DNA of 64,000 nucleotides. It comes from Cryptomeria japonica. Lineage: Eukaryota; Streptophyta; Pinopsida; Cupressales; Cupressaceae. The stretch covers positions 310,139,235-310,203,234 of the forward strand of contig NC_081405.1 in assembly GCF_030272615.1 (NCBI RefSeq), in the 5' to 3' direction. Under the pieces are notes generated by a model. It was given only the letters and a program-made list of their open reading frames with translations, searched no databases and was not told the origin of the DNA. Below, in pieces: positions 46,726 through 58,712 of this stretch (positions are counted from its first letter, which is position 1; the number at the start of each line of letters is the position of its first letter). The position numbers and the translations under genes were made by a program.

Positions 46726-47482
46726 TTTAAATGCTTTATCTTCATTTTTCTCATTTAAATAAATTAATATTTATTTGAATATTTATCCAAATGCAAATTA
46801 CACCATTTAATTGAAATAAATGATTTTATTTTAATTGAAAATACCAAAATTTCTCCCACTTGCATTTTCCTACAAAATCCACTTGCATGCCTAAACCCCT
46901 TCTAGAATTTTCTAATCACTTCTAAATAACCTAACCCCTTCTCTAAACTTTGTCACATTCCTAAGCAAAAGGGAAGTCACTTCTCAAACCCTCAAAGTCT
47001 TTGATAACCATTAAAGGCTTTCAACCTTCAACCACTAAATGGCTCAAAGTCTTTGATAACCATTGAAGGCTTTCAACCTTCAACCACTTAATCCCCAAAG
47101 TCTCCAATAACCATTAATGGTTACCTCAAACCCTCCCACATGGTTAAAACATTTTTTTTGATTCAACCTCTACCCAACCCAAAGGTCTCATCAGGCCATT
47201 AATGCTTTGACCATGATTATCTCTTAAACATTTGCACAAAGGTTTATCCTTGGATTAACTCTTAATCCAGTGGGTAATCTTAATTTGGACTTGACCCTTA
47301 GCCTCTAGATAACCATGAGGTCTTCTCAGGCCTTTAATTCCTCGAACCTCTTCTCTCAACCCAATCCTATGTTGACACTTGTCACCATTTTATTGGTGCC
47401 AATTGTGCACATGGATCCCCAACTTTCAAACTTGGCCCTTGATTAAACCATTCAATCTTAACCCTTCATTTCCCCATTTCTT

Positions 47483-47491
47483 CTATAAATA
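47483..47491 (+). promoter_or_regulatory. TATA box of the solo LTR
   Basis: CTATAAATA about 400 bases before the LTR end, in the usual place for an LTR promoter. Activity is unknown. Confidence 0.5.
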
Positions 47492-47888
47492 GAACCCTTC
47501 TCCTCAAGCAAAAGAGAAGCATTAGAGTATTGTTGTTATACTGGCATTAGCATAGAGCTTTTTCATAGCATCACTATCTACACTTGCATAGCATTTGCTT
47601 ATCATATTCAACCATCTTGAATCTCCATATGGCATCCATGGCTAGTGCTAAAAGCTGAGACCTACACTCATTTCGGACTTGGAGAGGAGAGGAACAAGGG
47701 AGGAGCAACTATGAGCATCTTGATTAGCTATTTTATTCTATGTTTATATGCTTTCTATTTCATGCTTAATATCTCTCTTGATATGCCTGTTTAGGATAAT
47801 CTTTTGTTGCTAACACTAACGTTTGTTTCTTGTGCTCTTGTGTGTGTTGCCATCAAACAGATTTTCTAATCCTTTTTGCAGAGCATCA

Positions 47889-48141
47889 ATATATATATAT
47901 ATATATGAATGAGTGGCTGAGAATATATAAATTTATATGTATATATAAATACATATACCTGTATGAATTTGTATGGGAATAACAGTATATAAATATGACT
48001 CCTATGAATATCATCATATATATGCATATATATGTAATTATATGTATATATGTGTGTGACACATTATATATACATATATATAGTTCTATATACATGTATA
48101 TATATCTGAATATGAATATATGTATCTATATCTAAATGGGA

Positions 48142-48176
<35 letters not shown>

Positions 48177-48200
48177 TATATAAAAATAAGTGAGTATATA
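47889..48200. repeat. TA-rich microsatellite region
   Basis: TA runs at 47889-47907 and 48143-48173 with interspersed TATATG-like words; the other side of the microsatellite into which the solo LTR inserted. Confidence 0.9.
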
Positions 48201-48229
48201 TATGAATATATATGATGCTTTTGCCTAGG

Positions 48230-48312
48230 ATTTTAAACTCCACACCCATTGCTCCTAGGTGAGCTAGCTCAGCTGATCGGCTGTTTCCTTGTTTACATGT
48301 GATGTTGTTCAA
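48230..48312 (-). pseudogene. Second RNase H C-terminal fragment
   Basis: Minus frame NNITCKQGNSRSAELAHLGA matches the end of LINE B RNase H just upstream (NHIYREGNKRAHELANLGA). A short duplicated piece, or the end of a different LINE RNase H, ending in the microsatellite. Confidence 0.55.
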
Positions 48313-48341
48313 CCTTTAAGAAAAGACCTAAGAAAAGAGCT

Positions 48342-48959
48342 TCAGGGAAGATGAATGTCATCTGCTCCCAAGTTAGCTAACTCATGAGCCCTTTTGTTGC
48401 CCTCCCTATAGATATGATTTATCATGAATCTCTCATAACCCTTGCATAACTCAATGGCCCATGTTAATAGAGAGTTGAGTCTCCAATTAGGAATACTACC
48501 TTTTCTTAGAGCATTGATAGTAATTGTTGAGTCCCCTTCAATATCCAAATTCTTCACACCCATCTTTTTGCAAAGATTGAGGCCTTCCAGCAGGGTGACC
48601 AATTCAACCCAGTTATTAGTCTTGATACCTATAGGGTGAGCCCTGAGAAAAATTTCCTTTCCTTCCCAGTTATGGATAGAACATCCTATCCCTACCACTC
48701 TTGGGTTGCCTCGGGAAGCTCCATCAAAGTTTAGCTTCAGCCATCCCTTACCTGGAGGATGCCACTTACATGCAACTCGTTTCCTTAGATTAGCTTCAGG
48801 GCCATCCCCTATAAAGGGTGGGATGGATAGTCCCTCCCATATCCCCTTCATCTTATCATCCCAATAAATTATTATAGCATTCTTGTTTAGACCAAAGTTG
48901 ATCAAACTATTGATTTTTTTTATCATAGCAGCCTCAATTTTATTGATTACCCGATTCAC
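48342..48959 (-). CDS. LINE B RNase H domain, open
   Basis: 205 codons without a stop. After a linker (MNRVINKIEAAMIKKINSLI) the RNase H fold shows LKLNFDGASRGNPRVVGIG (first catalytic Asp), WVELVTLLEGLNLC (Glu), LDIEGDST (Asp), and HIYREGNKRAHELANLGA at the C-terminus. All four expected acidic or His positions appear to be present. In LINEs this domain removes the RNA strand after reverse transcription. It is the 3' end of ORF2; the rest of ORF2 upstream is broken, so this is a well-preserved part of a dead gene. The Met is only the first in the open segment. Confidence 0.83.
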   Translation of the reverse strand: MNRVINKIEAAMIKKINSLINFGLNKNAIIIYWDDKMKGIWEGLSIPPFIGDGPEANLRKRVACKWHPPGKGWLKLNFDGASRGNPRVVGIGCSIHNWEGKEIFLRAHPIGIKTNNWVELVTLLEGLNLCKKMGVKNLDIEGDSTITINALRKGSIPNWRLNSLLTWAIELCKGYERFMINHIYREGNKRAHELANLGADDIHLP

Positions 48960-51140
48960 CTCTAATTTTTCATTTTTGAAAAGACACCTATTCCTTTCCT
49001 TCCATAATTCCCAAATTATGGAAGATGAAAGAGAAATCCATAAGCCTTCAAAAATATAGCCTCTTCTTAGGATGGGCTAGGCTTTAAGCATTCCTAAAAT
49101 AGTTTGGGGAAACGAAGAGGACTGCCTTGTTTCTAGGTAAACCATACCCAATATTGGTTAGCATAGTTGCAATTGAGGAGGAGGTGGTTTGTGTCTTCTT
49201 CATCGTTTTCACAAAGAGGGCATCTACTAGGTCACTCATATCTCATCCTCCTAAATTTATTAGCAGTTAGGAGCTTATTCTGGAGAGCAAGCCATGTGAA
49301 GACTCTAGCCTTGGATAGGCAATACTTATCCCAACAGAATTTCAAAGGTAGCTCAGTCTTGGGTCTAAGTTGATCTTTAGTGATGTGATAATACCCATCC
49401 TTGGAGTTATATTCCCCATTCATGGAGCCATCCCACACAAATGTATCCTTTCCTAGACTAAAGGAGATGTTTCTCACTCTAAGAATTCCCATGAGTTTGT
49501 CAATGTCACTTATAGGGATATCCTCGTCCTCTCTAACAATACATTGCCACCCCGCTCCATCCTCTGAGGGGGAAATGTAGTTCCCAATCAATTTCCCTCT
49601 ATTTTATTCTAGGAGTGCTCTTGTAGGCCCAAAGTCTTGTATTTCCTCGATCACCTTATACCCTCCCCAAGAGTCTAACCAAAACAAGGCATCTTCCCCT
49701 GACGCTAGGTTCCAAGTGAGTTTATATGTGATAATATTTCTACATTCCAGCATAAAGTTCCATATGTGAGAGCCTCTTGCTAGATTGTTTTCTCTAAATA
49801 TATGGATAGGGTTATCTTTATTAAGGTATTTATGGTACAATATTCTAGCCCATTTTAAGTGGGGATGCTTTAACATTCACCAAACTAACTTAGCCCCAAG
49901 TGCCCTGCTTTGGTCACGGATTTTTTTAATGCCGGCACCTCCTTCTTCTTTTGGTCTGTAAATCTTATCCCATGATAGAAGTGATAATTTCTTTTCTTCA
50001 CTAGCACCTTGTCAAAAGAAAGTCCTAAGGTATTTATTTAGCTCATCATGTTTATTTGTTGATACATTGTAACAAGAAAGTTGGTAAATGGACATTGCTG
50101 CCAGAACTCATTTTACCAAGGTTGCCCTGACTGCCGAGGACAGCCATTTCTCTTTCCAAGTGTTAGTTTTTATCTTGATTGTCTCCACCATTTGGTCCCA
50201 CGAAATAGATGTCATGTTTCCCTTATCTAGAGGGATGCCTAAATATTTGTAAGGAAGGAGACTAGGCTTGATCTCCAAGAACCTGCATATCTCTTCCTCG
50301 GATGCAGATTCTATGTTAAACGTGAACACGACTGACTTCTTCAAGTTGACCTCTTGACCCAAGGCTTCCATATAGGATTTGAGGATACCTTTGAAGGCCC
50401 TTGCTTCCCTAATGTCACCTCACCCAAAAAGCATTGTATCATCAACAAATTGCTGGTGGGTAATGGGAGTTAGAACACTGGTAATGGATAAACCTATGAT
50501 TCCCCCCTCTACCCTAGCTTTTGAGATAGACCTACCAAGAGCCTTTGCCATTATGATGAAGAGGAAAGGAGACATAGGGTCTCCCTTCCTAAGGCCCCTA
50601 GAACTACAAAAAAACCTTCAGGAGTGCCATTGACCATGATAGAGAATTTGGGGGTGGATATGCATTCAAAAATAAGGTTGATCCAAGATTTGGTAAATCC
50701 AAATGCTTCCAAACATTTGCATAAAAGTCTCCAATCTACTTTGTTGTAAGCTTTACTAATATCTAATTTGACCAGCATACTTGGTGTTCCATTAAGCTAG
50801 ACTAAATGAATAGCTTCCTGAGCTATGATTACCTCATCATAGATTGATTTATCGAGCACAAAGCCTATTTATTCTTCGCTAACGATGATAGGGAGAAGTT
50901 TCTGAAGTCTAGTTGCTAGAGTTTTGGTAAGTAGTTTATAAAGGGTATTACATAGGGCTATGGGCCTATATTCATTAAAGCTATCAAGTTTCTCTTTTTT
51001 CGGAATCAGAACTAAGAAAGTATTGTTGATCTCCTTCAGTATCGTACCAGAGCTTCTAACACCTTCTAAGGCCTCTGTTATCTCTGGACCCATAAATCCC
51101 CAACATTTTTGGAAAAAATTGGTTGAGAAGCTATCTGGGC
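48960..51140 (-). pseudogene. LINE B ORF2: partial reverse transcriptase and zinc region
   Basis: Starts at the 5' truncation with PDSFSTNFFQKCWGF. Reverse transcriptase motifs: FLVLIPKKEK and YRPIALCN (near 50990), LVKLDISKAYNKVDW (near 50765), SIMVNGTPEGFF (near 50625) and the active site HQQFVDDTMLFG (near 50445), with both Asp kept. KYLGIPLDKG is at 50240. The zinc-binding region at 49232-49876 includes MNGEYNSKDGYYHITKDQ and CLSKARVFTWLALQNKLLTA. Several stops and frameshifts. Compared with LINE A the catalytic site is intact, suggesting a younger or less damaged copy. Confidence 0.85.
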
Positions 51141-51155
51141 AGGTATACCATTATT
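51141..51155. repeat. Target sequence copy 3
   Basis: AGGTATACCATTATT, identical to copy 1 (35211-35225); beyond it lies the original intron sequence. Confidence 0.88.
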
Positions 51156-51264
51156 ACTATTGATAGAAACTATTCAATATAATAATTAATATAAATTATT
51201 TATTATAAATTGATATAATATTAGTACATAATTTGAAAATATTTTTCTTTTAATTCTCTATTAG

Positions 51265-52190
51265 GTATATCTATGATTTTGGTTGGAGATTTGGGCTAGT
51301 TACCTCCAGTCAGTGATAGTCCAACATATGACAGCAATAGATGGGAAATGTTATTATGGGATGAATTCAAAATTGTGGCAACTTTAGACAATATATCTAG
51401 ATAGGATGGAGAAAACACCCAACAACAAAGATTTCATCAACTTTTGACAAATCTAAGAGATGCAAACCCAATAATTGATGATTCAAAGTTGCTTATGACA
51501 AGAATCCCTATTAAGTTGGATGTTGCAACCAATGACAAGTTTGACAATGCCATCCATTTTTTCTCTACAAATTAAAATATCCATAATAATAACAAGGAAA
51601 TGTTATATTCCTTGAGGCATCATTTTGCACATAGTGTTGCAACAAAAACAATAAGTGTGAATGCAATAGAAGATTTTTCAAATGATGAACTTGATCTAGA
51701 GTTATTGATCAATAAAAATTCAAGGGTGATGTTGACTTCAAATATTTGGATAGATACAGGTCTTGTAAATGGAGCTTTGGGGTATATTTGAAAGACTATC
51801 TACAAACTAGGGTGTGCTCCACCTGAACCACCTACATATGCAATGGTTAAATTTGAGAATAATTCTGGAATGTCATTTGATGATCATCATCTGAATACAA
51901 TTCCAATAGTAGCAATACAGAGGGGTGGAATAGTTGAATTATCATTAAGATTGGCATGGGCAATGAGAATACATAAATCTCAAGGATTGACTCTTTCAAA
52001 AGCTACAATTGATATAGGACCAAGAGAAAGAACATGATTGACATTTGTAGCAATATCTCATGTCAAGTCTCTATAATGCCTTAGAATAATGCCACCATTC
52101 ACATATGATCGTTATGAAAAAATGTAAAATACAAACAACTTTCCAAGCGTAAACCTGAAGAAAATAGAATCAAAATTTTAGAAGATAATT
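51265..52190 (+). pseudogene. Helitron Pif1-type helicase, second exon part
   Basis: Opens ISMILVGDLG-LPPVSDSP, the motif following Walker B in Pif1 helicases (one stop at the Gln). It continues with LLWDEFKIVATLDN and QQQRFHQLLTNLRDA, then 51600-51791 (LINKNSRVMLTSNIW, TGLVNGALG) and 51843-52037 (LSLRLAWAMRIHKSQGLTL, the C-terminal helicase motif), ending near FVAISHVKSL and a Lys-rich tail. It unwinds DNA during rolling-circle movement. Stops at 51393, 51573 and 51790 among others. Confidence 0.87.
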
Positions 52191-53862
52191 TGATGTAATA
52201 TATTTTTTTTCAAATTTTCTTAAATTAGAGATGAATAATTTTTTTCCTAAATGTGTTTTATGGAAAATGTTCTTTCTTGTTAAGTTTTTTAAGAAATGTT
52301 GTCCAAAATTTAGAGCGAAAACTAGTTTAAAATTTGTGGACAATATAATTATGTAGAAGTTTTATAGTACAGTTTATAAAAATGTCGAGACTAAAAATCT
52401 TATTATTATTGATGAATTAATAAAATACTAATTTTTTATTTTTAAGATACATTCAAATCGGATTTGAGCATGCTTATGATTCCATAACCTAAGAAATCAA
52501 AGGGTATAGTCAATTTCAAATTATAATCGATTGGAATTTTTTTTTTCTTCTATGTTAAACATTATATCTTCCTATTTTTTAATTTGGTTAACTAAGTTTA
52601 TTTTTCTTCTATATGAAGATTAAAGTTATTATTTAATGCCACGATATATTTAATGTTTTTACCTTTTTCAATTTTATACCATATCAGAATGTGCAAGGTG
52701 CTGACAAATAAACACATTTACATTCAACCACCAAAATGGGATTGCTCGATCCTAAGGCCAATTGATTCCACTACATTAGCACACATTTTCTCTATTCATT
52801 GTTTGTATGCTGAATAATGCTTCAGGTTCATATTGGGTGAAGAATTTCTTTGAAATGGTTGTAACATAATATGGTACTCTAATATTGTGTCATGTTGTTT
52901 ATCGAACTGCGTGTACCTGGTCCATAATTCAAAATTAATGGAGAAGTTAGCATATGCACATATTAAAGATTGTTTCCTTCCATCGATTGGTTATAATGAA
53001 GCTATTGGTGCTTATGATGCAACTAACCATGATGCTCCTCTGAGGGAGTCTATTCTCCCATGACATGTTGAAAGAAATTTATGTAGCTTCTTGCATTTAC
53101 AATGCTCTACAAGTGCGCATGAACAATAATTGTTCATTGGTTTTTACGCATTCCCTAACAGCACTAGTGCCCAGTTGGGTCATTATCTAGCAACTAGAGT
53201 TTCTAATATCTCCAAAGCACTGATGTTTTTGTATATACATATTCCTTCTTAGCCAACTGTTATATCATGAGTAGCCACTTCAAACTTACAAGAAAAACCT
53301 CCAACAAAAAATGTTAATGTTTCGTCCCCTCCCTCTGCAAGCTCTTCCTAATTTTCAATCGTCCCTTTGTATTTAATTTATGTTAGCCGTTCACTATCAT
53401 ATTTTAAAAACTATGTACTTCTCCTATGTTTTCTACTATGAATATATTTTTGTCGATTGCGTACATCATATTCTAAAAATGGTACAACTTATTTCTTACA
53501 ATGTTGATGGTTTAGTATTGTATGTGCAAAATTTTGTACTTTACTATGTTTTTACTATGAGACATTGCTAGTTGCATTACAACTCATCATTTGTAGTAAA
53601 AAATGGTACAATTTTTTTCTTACAATGTTATGGATCATTATATATGGATATGTTTTTCAAAAATAGAACTATGTGAACAATTTTTTTTGGCTAACAATAC
53701 TAATTTTCTTTCGTTTTAACTTTATGAATATTTGACATCATAGTGATCTCTAATTAAAATTATATATCAAAATTAATACATTATATGAATAAGCTTCTCT
53801 TATATAACTTTTGTAATCATGATTTTTTTGGTACCTGAATTTGGTTAGTGATACTTGCTTAG
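52191..53862. other. AT-rich region between helicase and Agenet fragment
   Basis: Mostly AT-rich and non-coding. Around 52930-53060 one plus frame reads MEKLAYAHIKDCFLPSIGYN and a little further, which might be a relic exon; I cannot assign it. ORF 53380-53571 has no motif. Confidence 0.4.
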
Positions 53863-54277
53863 AAAGTGGAGGTGTGTAGTGAAGAGGAGGGATTCAGAGG
53901 AGCATGTTTTGAAGGAACTATCATTGCATTTGGAAATGACAGTCATGAAAAGAATACATTATTTTTCTCAATATGACAAATTTATTATAGTGGATTCAAA
54001 TGGGCAGGCACTAGTGGAGGAGGTATATTTGAAATATATGAGACCCATTCAACCATACAACGAGATGCCCATCGACTTCTCATCTGGCGTCATAGTAGAA
54101 GTGCTTGATACTGATTGTTGGTGGAGGGCTATTATTATGAACAAATTTATGTCACCTTTTGATGGGAAGAAGCTCTTTGAAATATACTTTCCTGGTACTT
54201 GTACTATGAAAGTTTATCCTAAGACTAACCTATGCCCTGCTCGAGAGTGGATTAGAGGACAATGGACACAACTATAA
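53863..54277 (+). pseudogene. Agenet/Tudor-like domain fragment
   Basis: After a possible splice acceptor (TTGCTTAG, ending 53862) one frame reads KVEVCSEEEGFRGACFEGTI, typical of the start of a plant Agenet domain. A frameshift near 53965-53975 moves to the frame that gives QALVEEVYLKYMRPIQP, IDFSSGVIVEVLDTDCWWRA and LCPAREWIRGQW, a second Agenet-like unit. It ends at a TAA at 54275-54277. Agenet domains are Tudor-family folds in plant chromatin-related proteins. This is the only host-gene-like piece in the window. It may have been captured by the Helitron whose helicase ends 1.7 kb upstream, or be an old host pseudogene. Confidence 0.65.
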
Positions 54278-54868
54278 AGGGACCTTCACCAAATCTTTAT
54301 GTAAAGAGACCTTAAGAAAATAGGAAGCCAATGACTGAAGAAAATAAATTGGAATTTTTAGAAGAAAAATTCATGTAATATGTTTTTGTTAAAATTTTCT
54401 TTAATGACTATCAAATAAATCATTATAAGTTGATGCAAAATATTGTGTTCAAATTTTCTTCAATAAAAATTGAGTAACATATTATTTGTTTATTTAATAC
54501 ATTATGTTCAAATTTTCTTCAATTCCTATTAAATATTTTTGAAAACTACCGCATTTCTTGTTTGTTATTTATTTCAACAAAAAAAATTGAATATTAGTTA
54601 AAAAAAAATTTCTTAAAGATACATATCGATTGCTTTATTTTATTTGCACTAAGTGTTTTTGGATGTTACATATGCTATTAGAGCTACCAAGTTCGACAGT
54701 GAGCCTTAGTCTCACCACCAAAAAAGATTGAGTAGAAACTTAACATAGACTATCATGCTTCACAAGGTGCAGATTTGACGAACACCTCGGAAGAAAGTAC
54801 AAAACCCCTTATGGGTTCACCTTTGGAAACTTTGGCTCAAGCATGACTATAGTTGTTGTTCATTTCCC
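54278..54868. other. AT-rich spacer, no gene
   Basis: Contains repeats of the phrase AAATTTTCTTCAAT. At 54667-54690 a CTATTAGAGCTACC word resembles a primer site, but no LTR adjoins it. Confidence 0.4.
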
Positions 54869-55072
54869 TTGGATACAAAGACAATGGCTGAGGCGATTGA
54901 CCAGCTTCGAAGACAAAGACTCGACTGGACAACTGCCAATAAAGCAACATTCAAGGCATCCATTTTGAAGAAACTTGGAATCAAAACTAAACCTGACGTT
55001 AAGAAACCACCTAAGAAGGGTCAAACCACTATTGAGCCTATCAAACACCATGTAACTTCTCACCATTATTAA
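54869..55072 (+). CDS. Short Lys-rich ORF, unassigned
   Basis: 67 codons: MDTKTMAEAIDQLRRQRLDW, then a helix-like stretch and a basic, proline-containing end (KTKPDVKKPPKKGQTT). No family recognised. Its base composition is less AT-rich than the flanks, which hints at former coding sequence, possibly a further exon of the Agenet fragment 600 bases upstream. It could be chance. Confidence 0.25.
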   Translation: MDTKTMAEAIDQLRRQRLDWTTANKATFKASILKKLGIKTKPDVKKPPKKGQTTIEPIKHHVTSHHY

Positions 55073-56311
55073 TAGGAATCCATCAGACAAAGTGATAATG
55101 ACTCCTAAATGAGAGTCTACAAAATTTTGTAACTATTATGATTGTAATCAATTTTGGATTGAGTAATAAAAAATAAAATTTTGGATTGTAAACTCTATTT
55201 TTTAATTATTCTCTTATTATATATATACAAGTAAATGTTGGAATCGATCTAATAAGAATTAATTAATTTTGTTCAAATACAAAAGACATCCATGACATGA
55301 ACGATTCCATAAATAATTTAAGAGATTCTAAATGCTATGAATATTTTTTTGTTGATAAATAGTTTAAAAAATCAATTCCTAAATTCAGTTAAAACTAAGT
55401 AATATATTGTTACATGATGAAAAACATTGTGTTCACACTTCTGTTTAATTTCTATTGAATGTTTTAATGAATTATGTTCGAATTTTCTTTAATGCCTATG
55501 AAATATTTTAATAAATTATGTTCAATTTTTCTCAAATACTATTACATACTTTAATATGACTATTAAGTGTTCGATGGTTTATTTTATGCATATATTTTTT
55601 ATTACTAAATGAACTAATATTTTTTAATTTTATGTTATTTAAATTCCAGAAATTATCTAAACCATGGACATTTCCGAAAATGGATCAAAAATTGTTGTTG
55701 GAAGCCTAGATGTATCTATGAATTCAAATGAATTCATTTAAGAACCATATGGACAAATGTGTGAGAACAGTTTTGGAGTGTTGCAACAAAATTGTCAAAG
55801 AATATGAAAACACAATCCTTATTAGTGAAGAATTTGTTATGTATTTACATCGTTACAATGAAGTGTTGTTCATTTAGTTACTTCTTGGTCGACTTTTAAT
55901 ACTTCTTAAATATTAAAGTTTTTAATAGTTCAAAGGACATGGATGTATATGTGAAAACAAAAGTTTGTATTACTTAAGGATAAGATATTTAAATCTACCA
56001 ATAAATAAAACTATGCAAAACTATTGTTATTTAGCTTTCATAGAAAATATATTTTAATATTATTTTTCATACATGTGGTTTTCTAAAATATGTCACAACA
56101 AATATATTTTACAAGTGAATGTGTTGTAAATATATAAAATCTAGTTCTCAAAATGTTTACAAAAATTTTATGCATTTTCTCCACCAATAAATTTAATTTT
56201 CAAATGATTCAAAAATTGTTGTATTAATAAGGCTCATGCATATAATATTAAATGTCACAATAGATAGGAATTTCATTTCTAGTATTAATTGTTTAAGATT
56301 TCACACACACA

Positions 56312-56313
<2 letters not shown>
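55073..56313. other. AT-rich region without a gene
   Basis: No ORF with a motif. Around 55663-55740 a short plus frame (MDISENGSKIVVGSLDVSMN) looks protein-like, but a stop follows at once. Confidence 0.4.

Positions 56314-56359
<46 letters not shown>
56314..56359. repeat. (TA)n microsatellite
   Basis: About 23 TA units, preceded by a short CA run. Confidence 0.97.
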
Positions 56360-56363
<4 letters not shown>

Positions 56364-56539
56364 ATCAAATGTGTGGTTCATTTATAAAAAATATTTTTGA
56401 CAAAACTTTACATTTTTTACACATTTTAACTAATGCTATAATCAAATTTCATGTTGCTTGAAAATTGTTGTTGTAATAATGCTAATATAAATCAAAAAAA
56501 TATAATGCTTTATTTTTATCCTCTCACATTATATAAATT

Positions 56540-58290
56540 TCCATAATCAAAACCTTAATATTAATTATTATCATAAGTGCAACTTTAGTTGTAACCATAA
56601 CATTTTTTCCTTACTCTAAAATTTTATTATATTTCTAACCTTAATATTGTCATAATTTTAATCATAACCAGAACCAAAGCCCTTATCGTAACCCTAACTC
56701 TAATCAAAAGCCATATTATATTTATGATTCATACTCATTAAACCTAATAATTCTTGTAATATTTACCCTTCTACAAATCCTATCTCGAACCCTAACCATA
56801 ATTTATTACTCTAACCTTACTCATAGTATTACCATAATTATCATACTAACCATTCCACTAACCCTAACACTAATAATTAATTAATACCAATTATATATAT
56901 TATTTTATCTCTATTACTATGACTCCCTATGACTCCCTATAACCTTAACACTAACCCTAGCTTAATAATGACCCTAAAGCTAACCCAAAACCTAATCCTA
57001 ACCCTAATTATGATCTACACTCGACCCTTAATAATAATTCTAATCTTATCCCTTATACTAACGCCACCTCAAACCCTACTATTATTTAAAATTAATAATT
57101 ATAATCTTTAACCCCAACCCTAATTATAATCACTAAGATTAACCCTAATCCTAACCCTAATCGTAACTGTAATCGTAACCCTAACCCTAATCCTAACTAT
57201 AAACCTAACCCTCATTATAATTATAACCCCATCCCTAACCCTATTTCTAACCCTAACCCCAATCCTCACTCCAAATCTAACTTAGATTACAACTATAATC
57301 ATATACTATCTCTAACTGCAATTTCTTAACTCTAACCTAACCCTAATCTTAAGCCTAAACCTAACCCCAATCCTAACCCTAACACTAATCCAAACCCTAA
57401 CCCCAACACTAATCCTAACCCCAATTATAACCATTACCCTAACCCTAATTATGATCCTAACCCTAATTTTAACCCTAACTCTAACTCTTATAGCTATAAT
57501 TACATATTATGTCTAACTACAATCTTAACTCTAACCCTAAACCTAACCTAACAATGTCCCTTAACATAATTATATCATTAACCCCATAATAATGATTCTA
57601 ATCTTAACCCTTATACTAACCCTACCACAAACCCTAATAGTAACACTAACCATACTTTTATTTATAATTAATAATTACAATCTGTAATCCTAACCCTATT
57701 ATAATCACTAATATTAACCCTAATTCTAACCTTGACCATAACCCTAATCCTAACTATAACCTAACTCTAACCCTAAACCTAACCCCAATCCTAGCCATAA
57801 CCCTAACCCTAACCCTAATCATAACCCTGGTTCTAATCTTAACCCTAACCTTCAATCTGTCTCTAAGTCGAAACCTAACCCTAATTCAAACCTTGAACTA
57901 AAGTGTAACCCTATCCTTTAACCTAAACCTAACCATAATATAAACCCTAACCATAATCCTAAACTATAAATCTAACCATAATCTTAAAGTCTAACCCTAA
58001 CTTTGACCTTAACCCAAAAGATAACTCTAATACTAACACTATCCAAAACTATTCTAAACCTAACCCTAACCTTGAATCTATCTCTAAGCCAGAACCTAAT
58101 CCTAATCCAAACTTTAAACTAAAGTCTAACGCTATCCATTAATGTAAACCTAGCCACGATATAAACCCTAACCATAATCGTAAACCATAACTCTAGTCAT
58201 AATTCTAAAGTCTAACCTTAACCTTGACCCTACCCCAAAAGCAAACCATAATAGTAACTTTAATCCTAACCTTATCTATAACCATAATAC
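56540..58290 (+). repeat. Degenerate telomere-like CCCTAA block
   Basis: Roughly 1.7 kb dominated by a six-base beat NNNTAA, most often CCCTAA, with variants TCCTAA, ACCTAA and CATAAC. The period is six, not the seven of the usual plant repeat CCCTAAA. Longer repeats are layered on it: a block at about 57835-58015 recurs 221 bases on (58057-58232), and the phrase around ATTCTAATCTTA recurs 558 bases on (57037 and 57595). It lies inside the window, so it is interstitial, not a chromosome end. Confidence 0.85.
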
Positions 58291-58556
58291 TAACCATTAA
58301 ATAATGTTTTATACTATCATTAAAATAAAGTCTACTATATATCTTACATTTCAATTTATTATATATTTTAATCTTGCAACACATATATTTATTCAAAATA
58401 TTCTAAATGGATATATAAAATTTCATATATCTCCACATAATAATATAATAATACTATAATATAATTCAAACCAAGAAAAAATTTACTATATATTTATATA
58501 CAACATTTATTTTATGTTTTCCATGTCGCATCGCGCAACTGCTAGTAGCTTCTATA

Positions 58557-58712
58557 ACTTAAATTTTAATTTAATCTATATAAAGTACATTGAGAGATAT
58601 CCTTCTCGAGGTGTCTATTTGACTTTAGGGTGTAAAATTGATAAAAAAAATTGGTGCCTTGAGAAGGATATATCTCAATGCACTTTATATAGATTAAATT
58701 AAAATTTAAGGT
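58557..58712. repeat. 156-bp inverted repeat (hairpin)
   Basis: Arms 58557-58611 and 58657-58712 pair over about 55 bases with only a few mismatches, around a 45-base loop. Arm words: TTTTAATTTAATCTATATAA and its complement. It could be a small foldback/MITE or an RNA hairpin. The flanks show at most a TA duplication. Confidence 0.85.

Noticed and set aside
54660-54700. Primer-site-like word CTATTAGAGCTACC
   Set aside because: No LTR end precedes it and no internal retroelement sequence follows.
56540-58290. A true chromosome end
   Set aside because: The CCCTAA block is degenerate and is followed by at least 5.7 kb of ordinary sequence with other elements, so it is interstitial.
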